A DNA stretch of 26,979 nt from Candidatus Lloydbacteria bacterium RIFCSPLOWO2_02_FULL_54_12 (GTDB lineage Bacteria; Patescibacteriota; Minisyncoccia; Phycocordibacterales; UBA6899). The DNA lies in contig MHLS01000046.1 in assembly GCA_001819095.1 (NCBI GenBank), forward strand, positions 1 through 26,979. The letters are read 5' to 3'. The notes under the pieces were generated by a model, which did no database searches, was not told where the DNA came from, and was given only the letters and a program-made list of their open reading frames with translations. Numbering within the stretch: position 1 is the stretch's first letter; each line of letters starts with the position of its first letter. This document shows, piece after piece, positions 1 through 5,788 of the stretch. Both the position numbers and the translations under genes were made by a program.

Positions 1-553
1 TTTCAAATTCTCTCTTTGCACGATAGATCTTGGTCTTCACCGCAGAAACCGTCGTCCCTTCCATTTCCGCGATCTCCTTTTGGGAATATTCCTCGAGGAA
101 ATGCAATTTAAGCGGACGGGCGAGTTGCTGGGGCATCTGGGAGAGGAATGAGGCGACATAATCGCGCATCGTTTCCTCTTCCGAACGATTGACCGGATCG
201 GCAAAGGTCTCGTAAAACTCGGGGTCGAGCTCGATGTGCGCCGCTCCCCTCTTCTTCAACCGTTGATAGTGCGAAAAGGTTGTATTCACCAATATCTTGT
301 ATCCCCACGACTTGAACGAGGCCCCAACTTGGGGCTCAAAACGACGGGCGTTAAAGTATATCTTGGTGAATGTCTCCTGTACGATGTCCTCGGCCTCCTC
401 ACGGGTATGAATGATGCTTTCCGCCTTCCGCAGAAAGGCTTCCTGATATCTCCCGACGAGAACCGCAAAAAGACCCGGGTGTTTGAGTGAGCGTTTGAGG
501 ACGACTTCGTCCGGAAGTTCTTCCGCCTGCTGTTCGTTTTCGTCGAGTAACAT
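1..553 (-). CDS. RNA polymerase sigma-70 family (ECF-like) factor, 3' end cut by window edge
   Basis: Translating the minus strand from the ATG at 553 gives 184 residues open to the window edge. Residues ~27-103 look like sigma region 2 (an EAEDIVQETFTKIY block followed by SFKSWGYKILVNTTFSHYQR). Residues ~136-184 look like region 4, a helix-turn-helix (LKLHFLEEYSQKEIAEME, then TVSAVKTKIYRAKREF). Regions 1 and 3 are absent, as in ECF-type factors. It would direct RNA polymerase to a subset of promoters. An acidic N-terminus of about 20 residues precedes region 2. No anti-sigma gene is visible beside it; the missing side lies off the left edge. The product family is clear; the regulon is unknown. 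Confidence 0.88.
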   Translation of the reverse strand, partial: MLLDENEQQAEELPDEVVLKRSLKHPGLFAVLVGRYQEAFLRKAESIIHTREEAEDIVQETFTKIYFNARRFEPQVGASFKSWGYKILVNTTFSHYQRLKKRGAAHIELDPEFYETFADPVNRSEEETMRDYVASFLSQMPQQLARPLKLHFLEEYSQKEIAEMEGTTVSAVKTKIYRAKREFE

Positions 554-559
554 GGCTAC

Positions 560-587
560 AGTATAGTGACTGACGCACAAAAAGCAA
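560..587 (-). promoter_or_regulatory. Candidate promoter of the sigma factor gene, possibly leaderless
   Basis: Read on the minus strand, TTGCTT (582-587) is followed after 16 bp by TATACT (560-565). Only six bases separate the -10 box from the ATG at 553, so a normal start point would fall at or next to the A of ATG. No Shine-Dalgarno fits in between. Confidence 0.45.
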
Positions 588-641
588 AACCGGTGATAGG
601 GCGCGCCGCTCGCCGCTTAAAAGCGATCCCGCTACCCCGCA

Positions 642-1604
642 TCAGTCATCGGCAAATGCGCAGACACATTTTTTGTCGTCGCATATACAATCGAGTCCCC
701 ATTCGCGCAAAAGTTCCAACACGCCTTTCTCAATGAGCACCTCCGGCTCCCAACCAAGGAGCTCCTTTGCCCGCGAGCGGTCGGCGCGCGCATGGCGGGG
801 TTCGAGGCGGGCGGGGACGTACTCCACTTCCCCTCCGACAAGCTCGGCGATGCGGTTGACCGTCATATTTCGACCCGCACCGACGTTGATCACTTCACCC
901 GCACCGACATTCCCACTCTCCGCGGCCAAGATATTCGCACGGACAACGTCGCGCACGTGAGTAAAATCCCGAGTCTGCTCTCCGTCTCCGGTAACGGTCA
1001 ACACCTGTCCGTCTTTGCGTTGCTGGAGAAATTTGGCAATGACCAGCGCGTAGGGGCCCGTCGGATCGAGCCGCGAGCCGTAAACGTTGAAGTACCGGAG
1101 CGAGACCGCCGGAAGCCCGTACACGACCGAGAAGACCCTTGCGTAATGTTCACCGACATATTTATGCAATCCGTAAGGGGAAATGGGACGAGCGTGCATT
1201 TCCTCGCGAAAAGGCACCTCCTGTTGCTCGCCGTATGCCGAACCCGACGCCGAATAGACAAAACGTTTGACGCCGGCGTCTTTGGCCGCAAGTAACACGT
1301 TTAGTGTTCCGCCGATGTTGACGGCATCCGCCTCTTCGGGGTTGTCGATCGAAAATTGTACCCGCGGAAGCGCCGCAAGATGAAAAACATAGTCGGCACC
1401 TTTCATGATCGGCGACAGGGCCTCCTTGTCTCGTATGTCCACCTGATGAAACTCCGCTTTGGGGTTCACCTGCTCTTTCTTGCCGGCGGCAAGGTTGTCG
1501 ATGACGCGTACATCGTACCCGCGCTGAATAAGCTCGTCGACGAGATGGGAGCCGATAAAACCGGCACCACCGGTCACCACAGCACATTTTCCTTCATTTG
1601 CCAT
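642..1604 (-). CDS. NAD-dependent epimerase/dehydratase (extended SDR, GalE-like)
   Basis: The product is an extended short-chain dehydrogenase of the nucleotide-sugar epimerase group, probably interconverting UDP- or other NDP-sugars for envelope glycans. The N-terminus has the Rossmann motif TGGAGFIGSH. DVRVIDNL is the NAD-binding second strand, SASGSAYG carries the catalytic Ser/Thr region, and YGLHK is the catalytic YxxxK. RYFNVYG and the later TGDGEQTRDFTHVRDV are typical of GalE/WbpP-like proteins. I prefer the ATG at 1604 (MANEGKCAVVTGG) over the one at 1622, because the motif then lies at the usual distance from the start. The last ~15 residues hold an unusual CxCx4CxC cluster. Substrate cannot be told from sequence. 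It is read divergently from efp. Confidence 0.9.
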   Translation of the reverse strand: MANEGKCAVVTGGAGFIGSHLVDELIQRGYDVRVIDNLAAGKKEQVNPKAEFHQVDIRDKEALSPIMKGADYVFHLAALPRVQFSIDNPEEADAVNIGGTLNVLLAAKDAGVKRFVYSASGSAYGEQQEVPFREEMHARPISPYGLHKYVGEHYARVFSVVYGLPAVSLRYFNVYGSRLDPTGPYALVIAKFLQQRKDGQVLTVTGDGEQTRDFTHVRDVVRANILAAESGNVGAGEVINVGAGRNMTVNRIAELVGGEVEYVPARLEPRHARADRSRAKELLGWEPEVLIEKGVLELLREWGLDCICDDKKCVCAFADD

Positions 1605-1770
1605 ACGGGAATAATAACCCATTCAAGAGAAAAAGGTAGCGACCGAGCGAGAGCGAGGGAGTATGGATTACAGCGGTGCAAATATGCGGGGGCGTGCTTT
1701 GTCCGGAAGGTCAAATGTGCAATGCGGGTGTATATCCTTGGACATGCCCCTCGCAATGCCTCGGGACTTC

Positions 1771-1805
1771 TTGTTTTCTAGCTCGCTTCGCTCACAAGAA
1801 AACAA
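1771..1805 (+). repeat. Inverted repeat in the efp upstream region
   Basis: TTGTTTTCT (1771-1779) pairs perfectly with AGAAAACAA (1797-1805), leaving a 17-nt loop that contains GCTCGCTTCGCTC. It lies between the divergent epimerase and efp starts, 45 bp before the efp start. It could be an operator or a leader hairpin; no T-run follows. The rest of the 1623-1849 interval shows no convincing gene. Confidence 0.5.
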
Positions 1806-1811
1806 TGTCGC

Positions 1812-1840
1812 TCGACAAACTCTCCAATATGGCTTACCAT
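1812..1840 (+). promoter_or_regulatory. Candidate efp promoter
   Basis: TCGACA (1812-1817) and TACCAT (1835-1840) are separated by 17 bp. The start point would be ~1847, a few bases before the ATG at 1850, again giving a very short leader. The -10 box is a weak match. Confidence 0.3.
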
Positions 1841-1849
1841 ACTCGGATT

Positions 1850-2425
1850 ATGGCAATGCTCGACTATAACGAAGTGACGCCGCACAAATTCATTTTGCGT
1901 GACGGCGAACCCTATGAAGTGCTCACACACTGGGTCTTTCGCAAGCAACAGCGCAAGCCGGTGAATCAGACAAAGCTCAAGAATCTTATCAGTGGAAAGG
2001 TCGTTGAGATTACCTTCCACCAAAACGAAAAGGTACAAGAAGCGGACATGGGTGCGCGCAAGATCAAATACCTCTATACCAATCGCGGCGAAAGTTGGTT
2101 CTGTGACCCGGAAAACCCAGGTGACCGCTTCCAGCTCGATGCGGACGTCGTCGGCGACGCGCTTCGGTTCGTCAAAACGAACTCCATCATCGACGGCGTC
2201 ACATTTGAAGACGACATCATCAGTATTCGTCCGCCCGTCAAAGTAGAGCTCAAAGTGACCGAGGCGGCACCGGCCGTGCGAGGAAATACGTCGGGGAACG
2301 CGCTCAAGATCGTTACCATCGAGACGGGAGCAACGGTCTCCGTCCCCATGTTCATCAACGAGGGCGACATTGTCCGCGTGAACACCGACACCGGTGAATA
2401 CGCCGAGCGGGTGGAGAAGGCCTAA
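1850..2425 (+). CDS. efp: Translation elongation factor P
   Basis: EF-P binds the ribosome between P and E sites and relieves stalling at polyproline. The start at 1850 (MAMLDYNEVTP) gives 191 residues, the normal EF-P size; the open frame runs further upstream but only with low-complexity, cysteine-rich sequence. Domain I ends in TKLKNLISGKVVE, domain II contains GDRFQLDADVVGDAL, and domain III ends PMFINEGDIVRVNTDTGEY, all typical. The domain I tip loop is unusual. Where family members carry PGKG(G/Q)A with the modified Lys (or Arg in other subgroups), this protein reads RKQQRKPVNQ. No EpmA/EpmB/EarP-type modification gene is in the window. This is the only protein gene on the plus strand. 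Confidence 0.95.
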   Translation: MAMLDYNEVTPHKFILRDGEPYEVLTHWVFRKQQRKPVNQTKLKNLISGKVVEITFHQNEKVQEADMGARKIKYLYTNRGESWFCDPENPGDRFQLDADVVGDALRFVKTNSIIDGVTFEDDIISIRPPVKVELKVTEAAPAVRGNTSGNALKIVTIETGATVSVPMFINEGDIVRVNTDTGEYAERVEKA

Positions 2426-2480
2426 AAAATACAAGGAGAGACCTTAAGAATCAACCCCAAGGTCTCACCTTGTATTTTTT
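2424..2480. terminator. P-family palindrome copy 1, bidirectional terminator between efp and rpsR
   Basis: Arms of 22 bp (2424-2445 and 2459-2480) match at 21 positions around a 13-nt loop. The arm is a run of A, then TACAAGG, then GAGACCTT, so both transcripts end in a U-run after a long stem. Both stop codons (efp TAA 2423-2425, rpsR TAA 2481-2479) sit at the edges of the palindrome. It acts for two convergent genes and belongs to the dispersed P family. Confidence 0.85.
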
Positions 2481-2685
2481 ACGCGGCAATATACGGAAGG
2501 AGAGCCATGAAGCGCGCGCGCTTCACCGCAAGCGCAAGCATGCGCTGTTCCTTTGCCGAAAGGTTGGAGCGCCGCTTCCCCGAGATTTGTCCGTTGGGGT
2601 TCAAAAACATGCGGATCAGGTCGAGATCTTTGTAGTCGACGTATTTGATGTTGTTTGCCGACAAATAACCTTGTTCTTTCTTCAT
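2479..2685 (-). CDS. rpsR: Small ribosomal subunit protein bS18
   Basis: The 68-residue product has the bS18 core: KYVDYKDLDLIRMFLNPNGQI near the middle and SAKEQRMLALAVKRARFMALLPY at the C-terminus. It binds 16S rRNA in the platform of the 30S subunit as a partner of bS6, whose gene rpsF lies two genes upstream with ssb between, the classic order. No Shine-Dalgarno is visible before the ATG. A ~180-bp spacer separates it from ssb and contains a strong hairpin. The length is on the short side of normal. Confidence 0.95.
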   Translation of the reverse strand: MKKEQGYLSANNIKYVDYKDLDLIRMFLNPNGQISGKRRSNLSAKEQRMLALAVKRARFMALLPYIAA

Positions 2686-2726
2686 ATTGATTATGTTGGT
2701 TAACTTTCAGAACTTCTGATATCGGC

Positions 2727-2786
2727 GCACTTCGGGCTTGTCGGTGCTCACCCCTCGGAGCAGTACCCAAGTACAGATCCGAGGGG
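2727..2786 (-). promoter_or_regulatory. Structured leader between ssb and rpsR
   Basis: In the sense (minus) RNA CCCCUCGGA pairs with UCCGAGGGG (9 bp, 2778-2786 with 2751-2759). Inside it is a second stem GUAC/GUAC around UUGG. A weaker hairpin, GCAC...GUGC (2744-2747 with 2727-2730), follows downstream. There is no T-run, so it is not a simple terminator. bS6:bS18 is known in other bacteria to bind its own operon leader through a hairpin; whether this is an equivalent site is inference. Confidence 0.5.
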
Positions 2787-2865
2787 ATTGCGCCCCTGCC
2801 GCACCCGAATTGCATCCAATATCAAAAGTTCGAGATTAATTTGCGTTTGGTCTTCGAATCTTAAA

Positions 2866-3327
2866 TTAAAACGGGATGTCGTCAGGATTAATATCTTCTT
2901 CGGGATACTCAATTGTCTGCATTTCTTCCTTCGGTGCTTCGGACTTCCCTTTTGCAGGAGATGCAGCGCCGCTTGAACCTCCGAACGCCGACGCTCCACC
3001 CGCCTTGGGGCCGAACTGGAAGTTCTCGACGACGATTTCCGTCCGATACTGCTTCTTCCCCTCTTTATCGTCCCAACTGCGCGTCTGGATGCGTCCGTCG
3101 ACGAAGAGTGGCGACCCTTTTCGGCAATATTGGTGGAGCAATTCAGCGGCTTTGCCGAACGCAACAACATTGTGAAAGTCGACGGACTCCTGCTTGACGC
3201 CATTCTTATCCTTCCACGTGCGATTCGTTGCAACGCCGAAGGAGGTGACCGATGCGCCAGAAGGGAGTGCCTTCATTTCCGGATCACGCGTCAGGTTGCC
3301 GTAGATCAATGCTTTGTTGATATACAT
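2866..3327 (-). CDS. ssb: Single-stranded DNA-binding protein
   Basis: SSB coats ssDNA in replication, repair and recombination. MYINKALIYGNLTRDPEMK is the typical beginning of the OB-fold. FVDGRIQTRSWDD and TEIVVENFQFGPK complete the fold, and a Gly/Ala/Ser-rich linker leads to the acidic protein-docking tip ending DDIPF. The start at 3327 is preferred over an upstream ATG at 3354, because the extra nine residues are encoded by a T-family repeat arm and the OB-fold begins exactly at MYIN. It lies between rpsF and rpsR. The start codon overlaps the foot of a large hairpin, so translation may be structure-controlled. Confidence 0.95.
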   Translation of the reverse strand: MYINKALIYGNLTRDPEMKALPSGASVTSFGVATNRTWKDKNGVKQESVDFHNVVAFGKAAELLHQYCRKGSPLFVDGRIQTRSWDDKEGKKQYRTEIVVENFQFGPKAGGASAFGGSSGAASPAKGKSEAPKEEMQTIEYPEEDINPDDIPF

Positions 3328-3447
3328 CCCATTAGAAGTAGGACGCGGACGCAAAGACCCCGCGGCATACTCGACTAACGCTCATAATATCCGACGATTG
3401 GGACAAAAAAGTGTTTTGCATAATGCGTCCGCGACTTCTAACGGGAT
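3326..3447 (-). repeat. T-family hairpin element 1 in the rpsF-ssb spacer
   Basis: In the minus-strand RNA the 5' arm AUCCCGUUAGAAGU pairs with the 3' arm ACUUCUAAUGGGAU (14 pairs, one G-U). After a 4-nt bulge UCCU on the 3' side there are ten further pairs, CGCGGACGCA with UGCGUCCGCG. About 70 nt form the loop. The last bases of the 3' arm are the first bases of the ssb start codon (GGGATG). On the plus strand the G-U would be an A-C mismatch. Confidence 0.8.
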
Positions 3448-3998
3448 AAATGGTGAATATTACGAGATGACCAATTCTTCGATCGTCTTGTCGAGCTCCT
3501 CTTCGGACATTGCCGGCTTTTCGGGGGCCGACTCCTTGGTACGAACAACCTCTTCGGCGCGTTTCTGCGTGAGCACCTTCTTGGGTGCCATGGTGTTCTC
3601 GCGGACCGTTTGCACCAAGATGAAGCGGAGAATGTAGTCGTCTTTCTTGAGCGTCGCATCAAGCACCTTTGCACCCTTCGGCTCCATGTCGAATTTCATC
3701 CAACCGAAATAAGCGCTGTGGTGAGTCGCGCGTTTATTTGCGCTTACTTTGACTATCGGATAGGCAAGATCGATATGTTTGGGGTATTCGTCGGCGATCA
3801 TCCGGCCTCCCGCGGCCTCAACCGCATCGCGCACGGCGGTCACGCGAATACCTAAATCCTCCTCGGCGATCGTCGGGCTGATATGAAATCCGACCTCGTA
3901 TACCCGAGGCAAGGGGGCAAAGTTTTCCAGCTCGTTTTCCATCCCGTTAGAAATTATTCGTGTTAATAACGATTGCCGTGTAAATATTCACCATTTAT
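3446..3998. repeat. 16-bp perfect inverted repeat flanking rpsF
   Basis: ATAAATGGTGAATATT at 3446-3461 recurs in inverted orientation at 3983-3998. One copy overlaps the rpsF stop codon and the adjoining T element; the other lies ~40 bp before the rpsF start. Together they bracket the whole gene. Confidence 0.7.
3460..3942 (-). CDS. rpsF: Small ribosomal subunit protein bS6
   Basis: A 160-residue protein with the bS6 ferredoxin-like fold: RVYEVGFHISPTIAEEDL near the start, a central KHIDLAYPIVK (usual RRLAYPI-like block), AYFGWMKFDME and DYILRFILVQT. A charged C-terminal extension of ~45 residues (KKVLTQKRAEEVVRTKES onward) makes it longer than the ~95-130 usual in bacteria. It pairs with bS18 on the 30S platform and heads the rpsF-ssb-rpsR cluster. 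The start codon at 3942 is the last base triplet of a T-family arm (TTCTAACGGGATGG on the minus strand). Confidence 0.92.
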   Translation of the reverse strand: MENELENFAPLPRVYEVGFHISPTIAEEDLGIRVTAVRDAVEAAGGRMIADEYPKHIDLAYPIVKVSANKRATHHSAYFGWMKFDMEPKGAKVLDATLKKDDYILRFILVQTVRENTMAPKKVLTQKRAEEVVRTKESAPEKPAMSEEELDKTIEELVIS

Positions 3999-4067
3999 AG
4001 AGTTACGTCACCCACAGTACCGTTTGGGGAGCGGAAGTGCACCACGTACTTCCTTCTCTAACGGGAT
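3941..4067 (-). repeat. T-family hairpin element 2, leader of rpsF
   Basis: In the minus-strand RNA AUCCCGUUAGA (5' arm, from 4067) pairs with UCUAACGGGAU ending at the rpsF start (3941). The enclosed ~100 nt contain a second hairpin around 4031-4051 (GGAAGU...ACUUCC). Unlike copies 1 and 5, the lower stem has no G-U wobble and the upper stem is not obvious. The 446-bp gap 3943-4388 between rpsF and tatD holds this element, one arm of the 16-bp repeat and the plus-strand RNA gene. Confidence 0.7.
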
Positions 4068-4114
4068 CCATGATGGGTGCCATACTAACAAAAGGACGTA
4101 ATATGTCCAGTGTC

Positions 4115-4142
4115 TTGACAAATTTTTGTATTTGTGTAGTTT
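4115..4142 (+). promoter_or_regulatory. Promoter of the structured RNA gene
   Basis: TTGACA (4115-4120), a perfect -35, is followed after 16 bp by TAGTTT (4137-4142). The expected start near 4149 is two bases before the first paired base of the RNA's closing stem (4151), which supports both calls. Confidence 0.6.
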
Positions 4143-4148
4143 TGGAAC

Positions 4149-4390
4149 AAGACAATCCCTCGTGTGCGTGACGGTTCCACCTGAAGTCAAGGTTGCCATA
4201 GGAACACCAATCGTGCCGGTAGTAAAACCGTGAGGCTACATAAGAACATTGTGGCCGCGCGTAGTGGATCTATAGCACCGGACTGGCGCAGGATGGCACC
4301 TGCAAGCTCTCCCGTGTTGGCCTCACTACGCTTATACGAGATGTGATTGTCACCCATTTTTCTCCCCGGCTTCGGTCGGGGACCTTTTTT
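4149..4390 (+). ncRNA. Unclassified structured RNA (~240 nt) with own promoter and terminator
   Basis: There is no credible plus-strand reading frame here. Pairings seen directly are as follows. The closing stem is GACAAUC (4151-4157) with GAUUGUC (4345-4351) and CUCGU (4159-4163) with ACGAG (4336-4340). GUUCC pairs with GGAAC (4174-4178/4201-4205), enclosing ACCU/AGGU. CGGU pairs with ACCG (4217-4220/4227-4230). GGCUACA pairs with UGUGGCC (4234-4240/4250-4256, one U-G). GCGUAGUG pairs with CACUACGC (4259-4266/4324-4331). GCAGG pairs with CCUGC (4288-4292/4299-4303). The last hairpin's loop AUGGCA is an exact complement of the unpaired UGCCAU at 4194-4199, a possible pseudoknot. It lacks the conserved sequences of RNase P RNA, tmRNA and SRP RNA, and is more branched than 6S RNA. 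The gene ends in a UUCG hairpin and U-run and converges on tatD. Confidence 0.65.
4364..4390 (+). terminator. Rho-independent terminator of the structured RNA
   Basis: CCCCGGC (4364-4370) and GUCGGGG (4375-4381) pair around a UUCG-type tetraloop, with a G-U pair that exists only in plus-strand RNA. A run of six T follows. It overlaps the end of tatD by two bases. Confidence 0.8.
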
Positions 4391-5237
4391 ATCCAAAAAA
4401 TTGCCGTCGAGCATTTTCTGCAAGCGCCTCGCTTACAACCTTTTCGTCTTCCCCACGGATACGCGCGATGGCCTTTACCGTCTCGACGACGAACGCCGGC
4501 TCGTTGCGCTTGCCGCGATGGGGCGCCGGCGCAACGTAGGGTGCGTCGGTTTCCGACATCACACGATCAAGCGGAATATATTTCACCACCTCGTCATAAT
4601 CGTGCGTAAAGGTCAAAACGCCAGTGAACGACATGGTGAACCCGAGGTCGAGAAATTGTTTTGCGATATCGGTGTTTCCGACGAAAAAATGTATGTTGCC
4701 GCGCGCCTTCGGATGTCGCTTGAGCGTGGCGAGAATGTCCTCATACGCGTCCATCGTGCCGGCAGTCGGACGACCGTGAATCATGAGGGGCTTGTCGACT
4801 TTTTCCGCAATGACGATTTGGCGATCGAAGAGGTTGTGCTGGCGGCGTTTTTCTTTATCAAAATCCAAGAAGACACCTTTCAAAGCCAAGGAGTCACCTT
4901 GGATTTTACCTCGGGCGCTTTGGCGGCTTCGAACTTCGGGCCAGTAGTAATCAAGGCCACACTCACCTATCGCAACGACCTTCGGATGTTTCGCGTGTTT
5001 CGCGTACCACGCATCATCAAATATCTCCTCATGCTTGTCGGTCGGATGCTGGCCGATGGTCGCCCACAAATCATCGTGCCCTTCCGCGAGCGCAATCGCT
5101 CGCTCGGACATTTCACGGTCGGTACCGACAACAATCGACGCAACGCCTGCTTCGCGCATGCGCACCAAAGTCTCCGGCAAGTCGGCCGCATACCGCTTGT
5201 CATTCAGGTGTGAGTGAATGTCGACATATCGAAACAT
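4389..5237 (-). CDS. tatD: TatD-family metal-dependent DNase
   Basis: TatD enzymes are TIM-barrel metal-dependent nucleases (3'-5' exonuclease, DNA repair and RNA turnover). Visible metal-site motifs are DIHSHL near the start, IGECGLDYYW, MIHGRPT, HFFVGN (usually HxF) and SETDAPYVAP. The start at 5237 (MFRYVDIHSH) fits the family; an upstream extension is hydrophobic and overlaps a terminator region. Residues ~111-127 (KIQGDSLALKGVFLDFD) are an insertion after GECGLDYYW that the family does not normally have, encoded by a P-family palindrome in frame. The rest of the fold looks intact, so the enzyme is probably functional. It converges on the RNA gene at 4149-4390. Confidence 0.9.
   Translation of the reverse strand: MFRYVDIHSHLNDKRYAADLPETLVRMREAGVASIVVGTDREMSERAIALAEGHDDLWATIGQHPTDKHEEIFDDAWYAKHAKHPKVVAIGECGLDYYWPEVRSRQSARGKIQGDSLALKGVFLDFDKEKRRQHNLFDRQIVIAEKVDKPLMIHGRPTAGTMDAYEDILATLKRHPKARGNIHFFVGNTDIAKQFLDLGFTMSFTGVLTFTHDYDEVVKYIPLDRVMSETDAPYVAPAPHRGKRNEPAFVVETVKAIARIRGEDEKVVSEALAENARRQFFG
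4860..4907 (-). repeat. P-family palindrome copy 2, in frame inside tatD
   Basis: AAAATCCAAG (4860-4869) pairs with CTTGGATTTT (4898-4907), with the family core (ACACCTTTCAAAGCCAAGGAGT) diverged between. It adds about 16 codons to tatD without breaking the frame. Confidence 0.7.
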
Positions 5238-5283
5238 CATCACAGAATACTGGTCGACGCTGAAAAAAACAAACGCGAGGTAT

Positions 5284-5310
5284 AAAAAACCCGGCAACAT
5301 ATCGTGCCGG
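5284..5310 (-). terminator. Terminator after the hypothetical gene 5322-5729
   Basis: In the minus-strand RNA CCGGCACGAUAUGUUGCCGG (5310-5291) forms a stem of 5 bp or more followed by G and six U. It ends the monocistronic gene at 5322-5729 before tatD begins. Confidence 0.75.
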
Positions 5311-5321
5311 ACGTTCGTCAG

Positions 5322-5729
5322 TTACTTTCCTTGAACTGTCACGGATCGTTCCCTGTTCAACTCCTCGACGGCCAAGTCGACGCGCTCGCGGATGAACCGG
5401 GAGATCCGCTCCGCTTTTTCGTGCTCGTCTTCGTACACGGGCCAAAGCCTAATCGCAGACTCCCATGCGCCTGTCCAGTCGGGGGAACGAGTGTACGGCA
5501 GAGTGTTGTCCTTTCGGAAATCGGCAGCATAACATTGCAGTCCGCCCGCTCGCGAGTGGGCCTGCTCCCCATTCGTCCAGAGAACGAACCAGTGGTCACC
5601 CCTGTCTTCGGCACCCACCCAACCGTGGTGTTTTTTTCTCGGGATGAACCCGAGCCATGTGCCCCGCGAGATCGCCGGTGCCGACTTGCCAAGCTCGGCC
5701 AGCATTGCAAGCTTTTCACGAAAGTCCAC
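5322..5729 (-). CDS. Hypothetical protein, Trp-rich, monocistronic
   Basis: I do not recognise this 135-residue protein. It is soluble, with no signal peptide or membrane segment. It is rich in tryptophan (GTWLGFIP, GWVG, DHWFVLW, SPDWTGAWESAIRLWP) and ends in a charged helix (EHEKAERISRFIRERVDLAVEEL). A GTG start at 5729 is chosen because GGAGG lies five bases upstream, one of the few clear Shine-Dalgarno sites here. It has its own consensus-like promoter and a terminator, so it is an independent unit between HIT and tatD. The promoter spacer holds an inverted repeat, suggesting regulation. Function unknown. Confidence 0.75.
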   Translation of the reverse strand: MDFREKLAMLAELGKSAPAISRGTWLGFIPRKKHHGWVGAEDRGDHWFVLWTNGEQAHSRAGGLQCYAADFRKDNTLPYTRSPDWTGAWESAIRLWPVYEDEHEKAERISRFIRERVDLAVEELNRERSVTVQGK

Positions 5730-5759
5730 GAATCCTCCGTTACGCTATTTCTGGAACCT

Positions 5760-5788
5760 AGAATAACACCGCGAAGCAGAGGTGTCAA
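5760..5788 (-). promoter_or_regulatory. Promoter with embedded inverted repeat, for the hypothetical gene 5322-5729
   Basis: On the minus strand TTGACA (5783-5788) is followed after exactly 17 bp by TATTCT (5760-5765). The leader is ~24 nt and ends in GGAGG before GTG. Between the boxes ACACC (5766-5770) and GGTGT (5781-5785) form an inverted repeat, a plausible operator. Confidence 0.65.

Noticed and set aside
1676..1849. N-terminal extension of EF-P from the ATG at 1676
   Set aside because: The added 58 residues are Cys-rich, match no EF-P, and cross an inverted repeat; standard EF-P begins at MAMLDYNEVTP.
1778..2434. Minus-strand open frame (218 codons) opposite efp
   Set aside because: EF-P on the plus strand is unambiguous; the antisense frame starts inside the terminator palindrome.
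4149..4390. RNase P RNA, tmRNA, SRP RNA or 6S RNA
   Set aside because: The conserved RNase P P4 sequences, the tmRNA tRNA-like ends and tag frame, and the SRP GGAAGCA motif are absent; 6S RNA is a long rod, whereas this RNA branches repeatedly. A strongly diverged member cannot be fully excluded.
4347..5213. Long plus-strand open frame (288 codons) opposite tatD
   Set aside because: It is the mirror of a well-supported TatD frame, has no recognisable motif, and would begin inside the terminator of the RNA gene.
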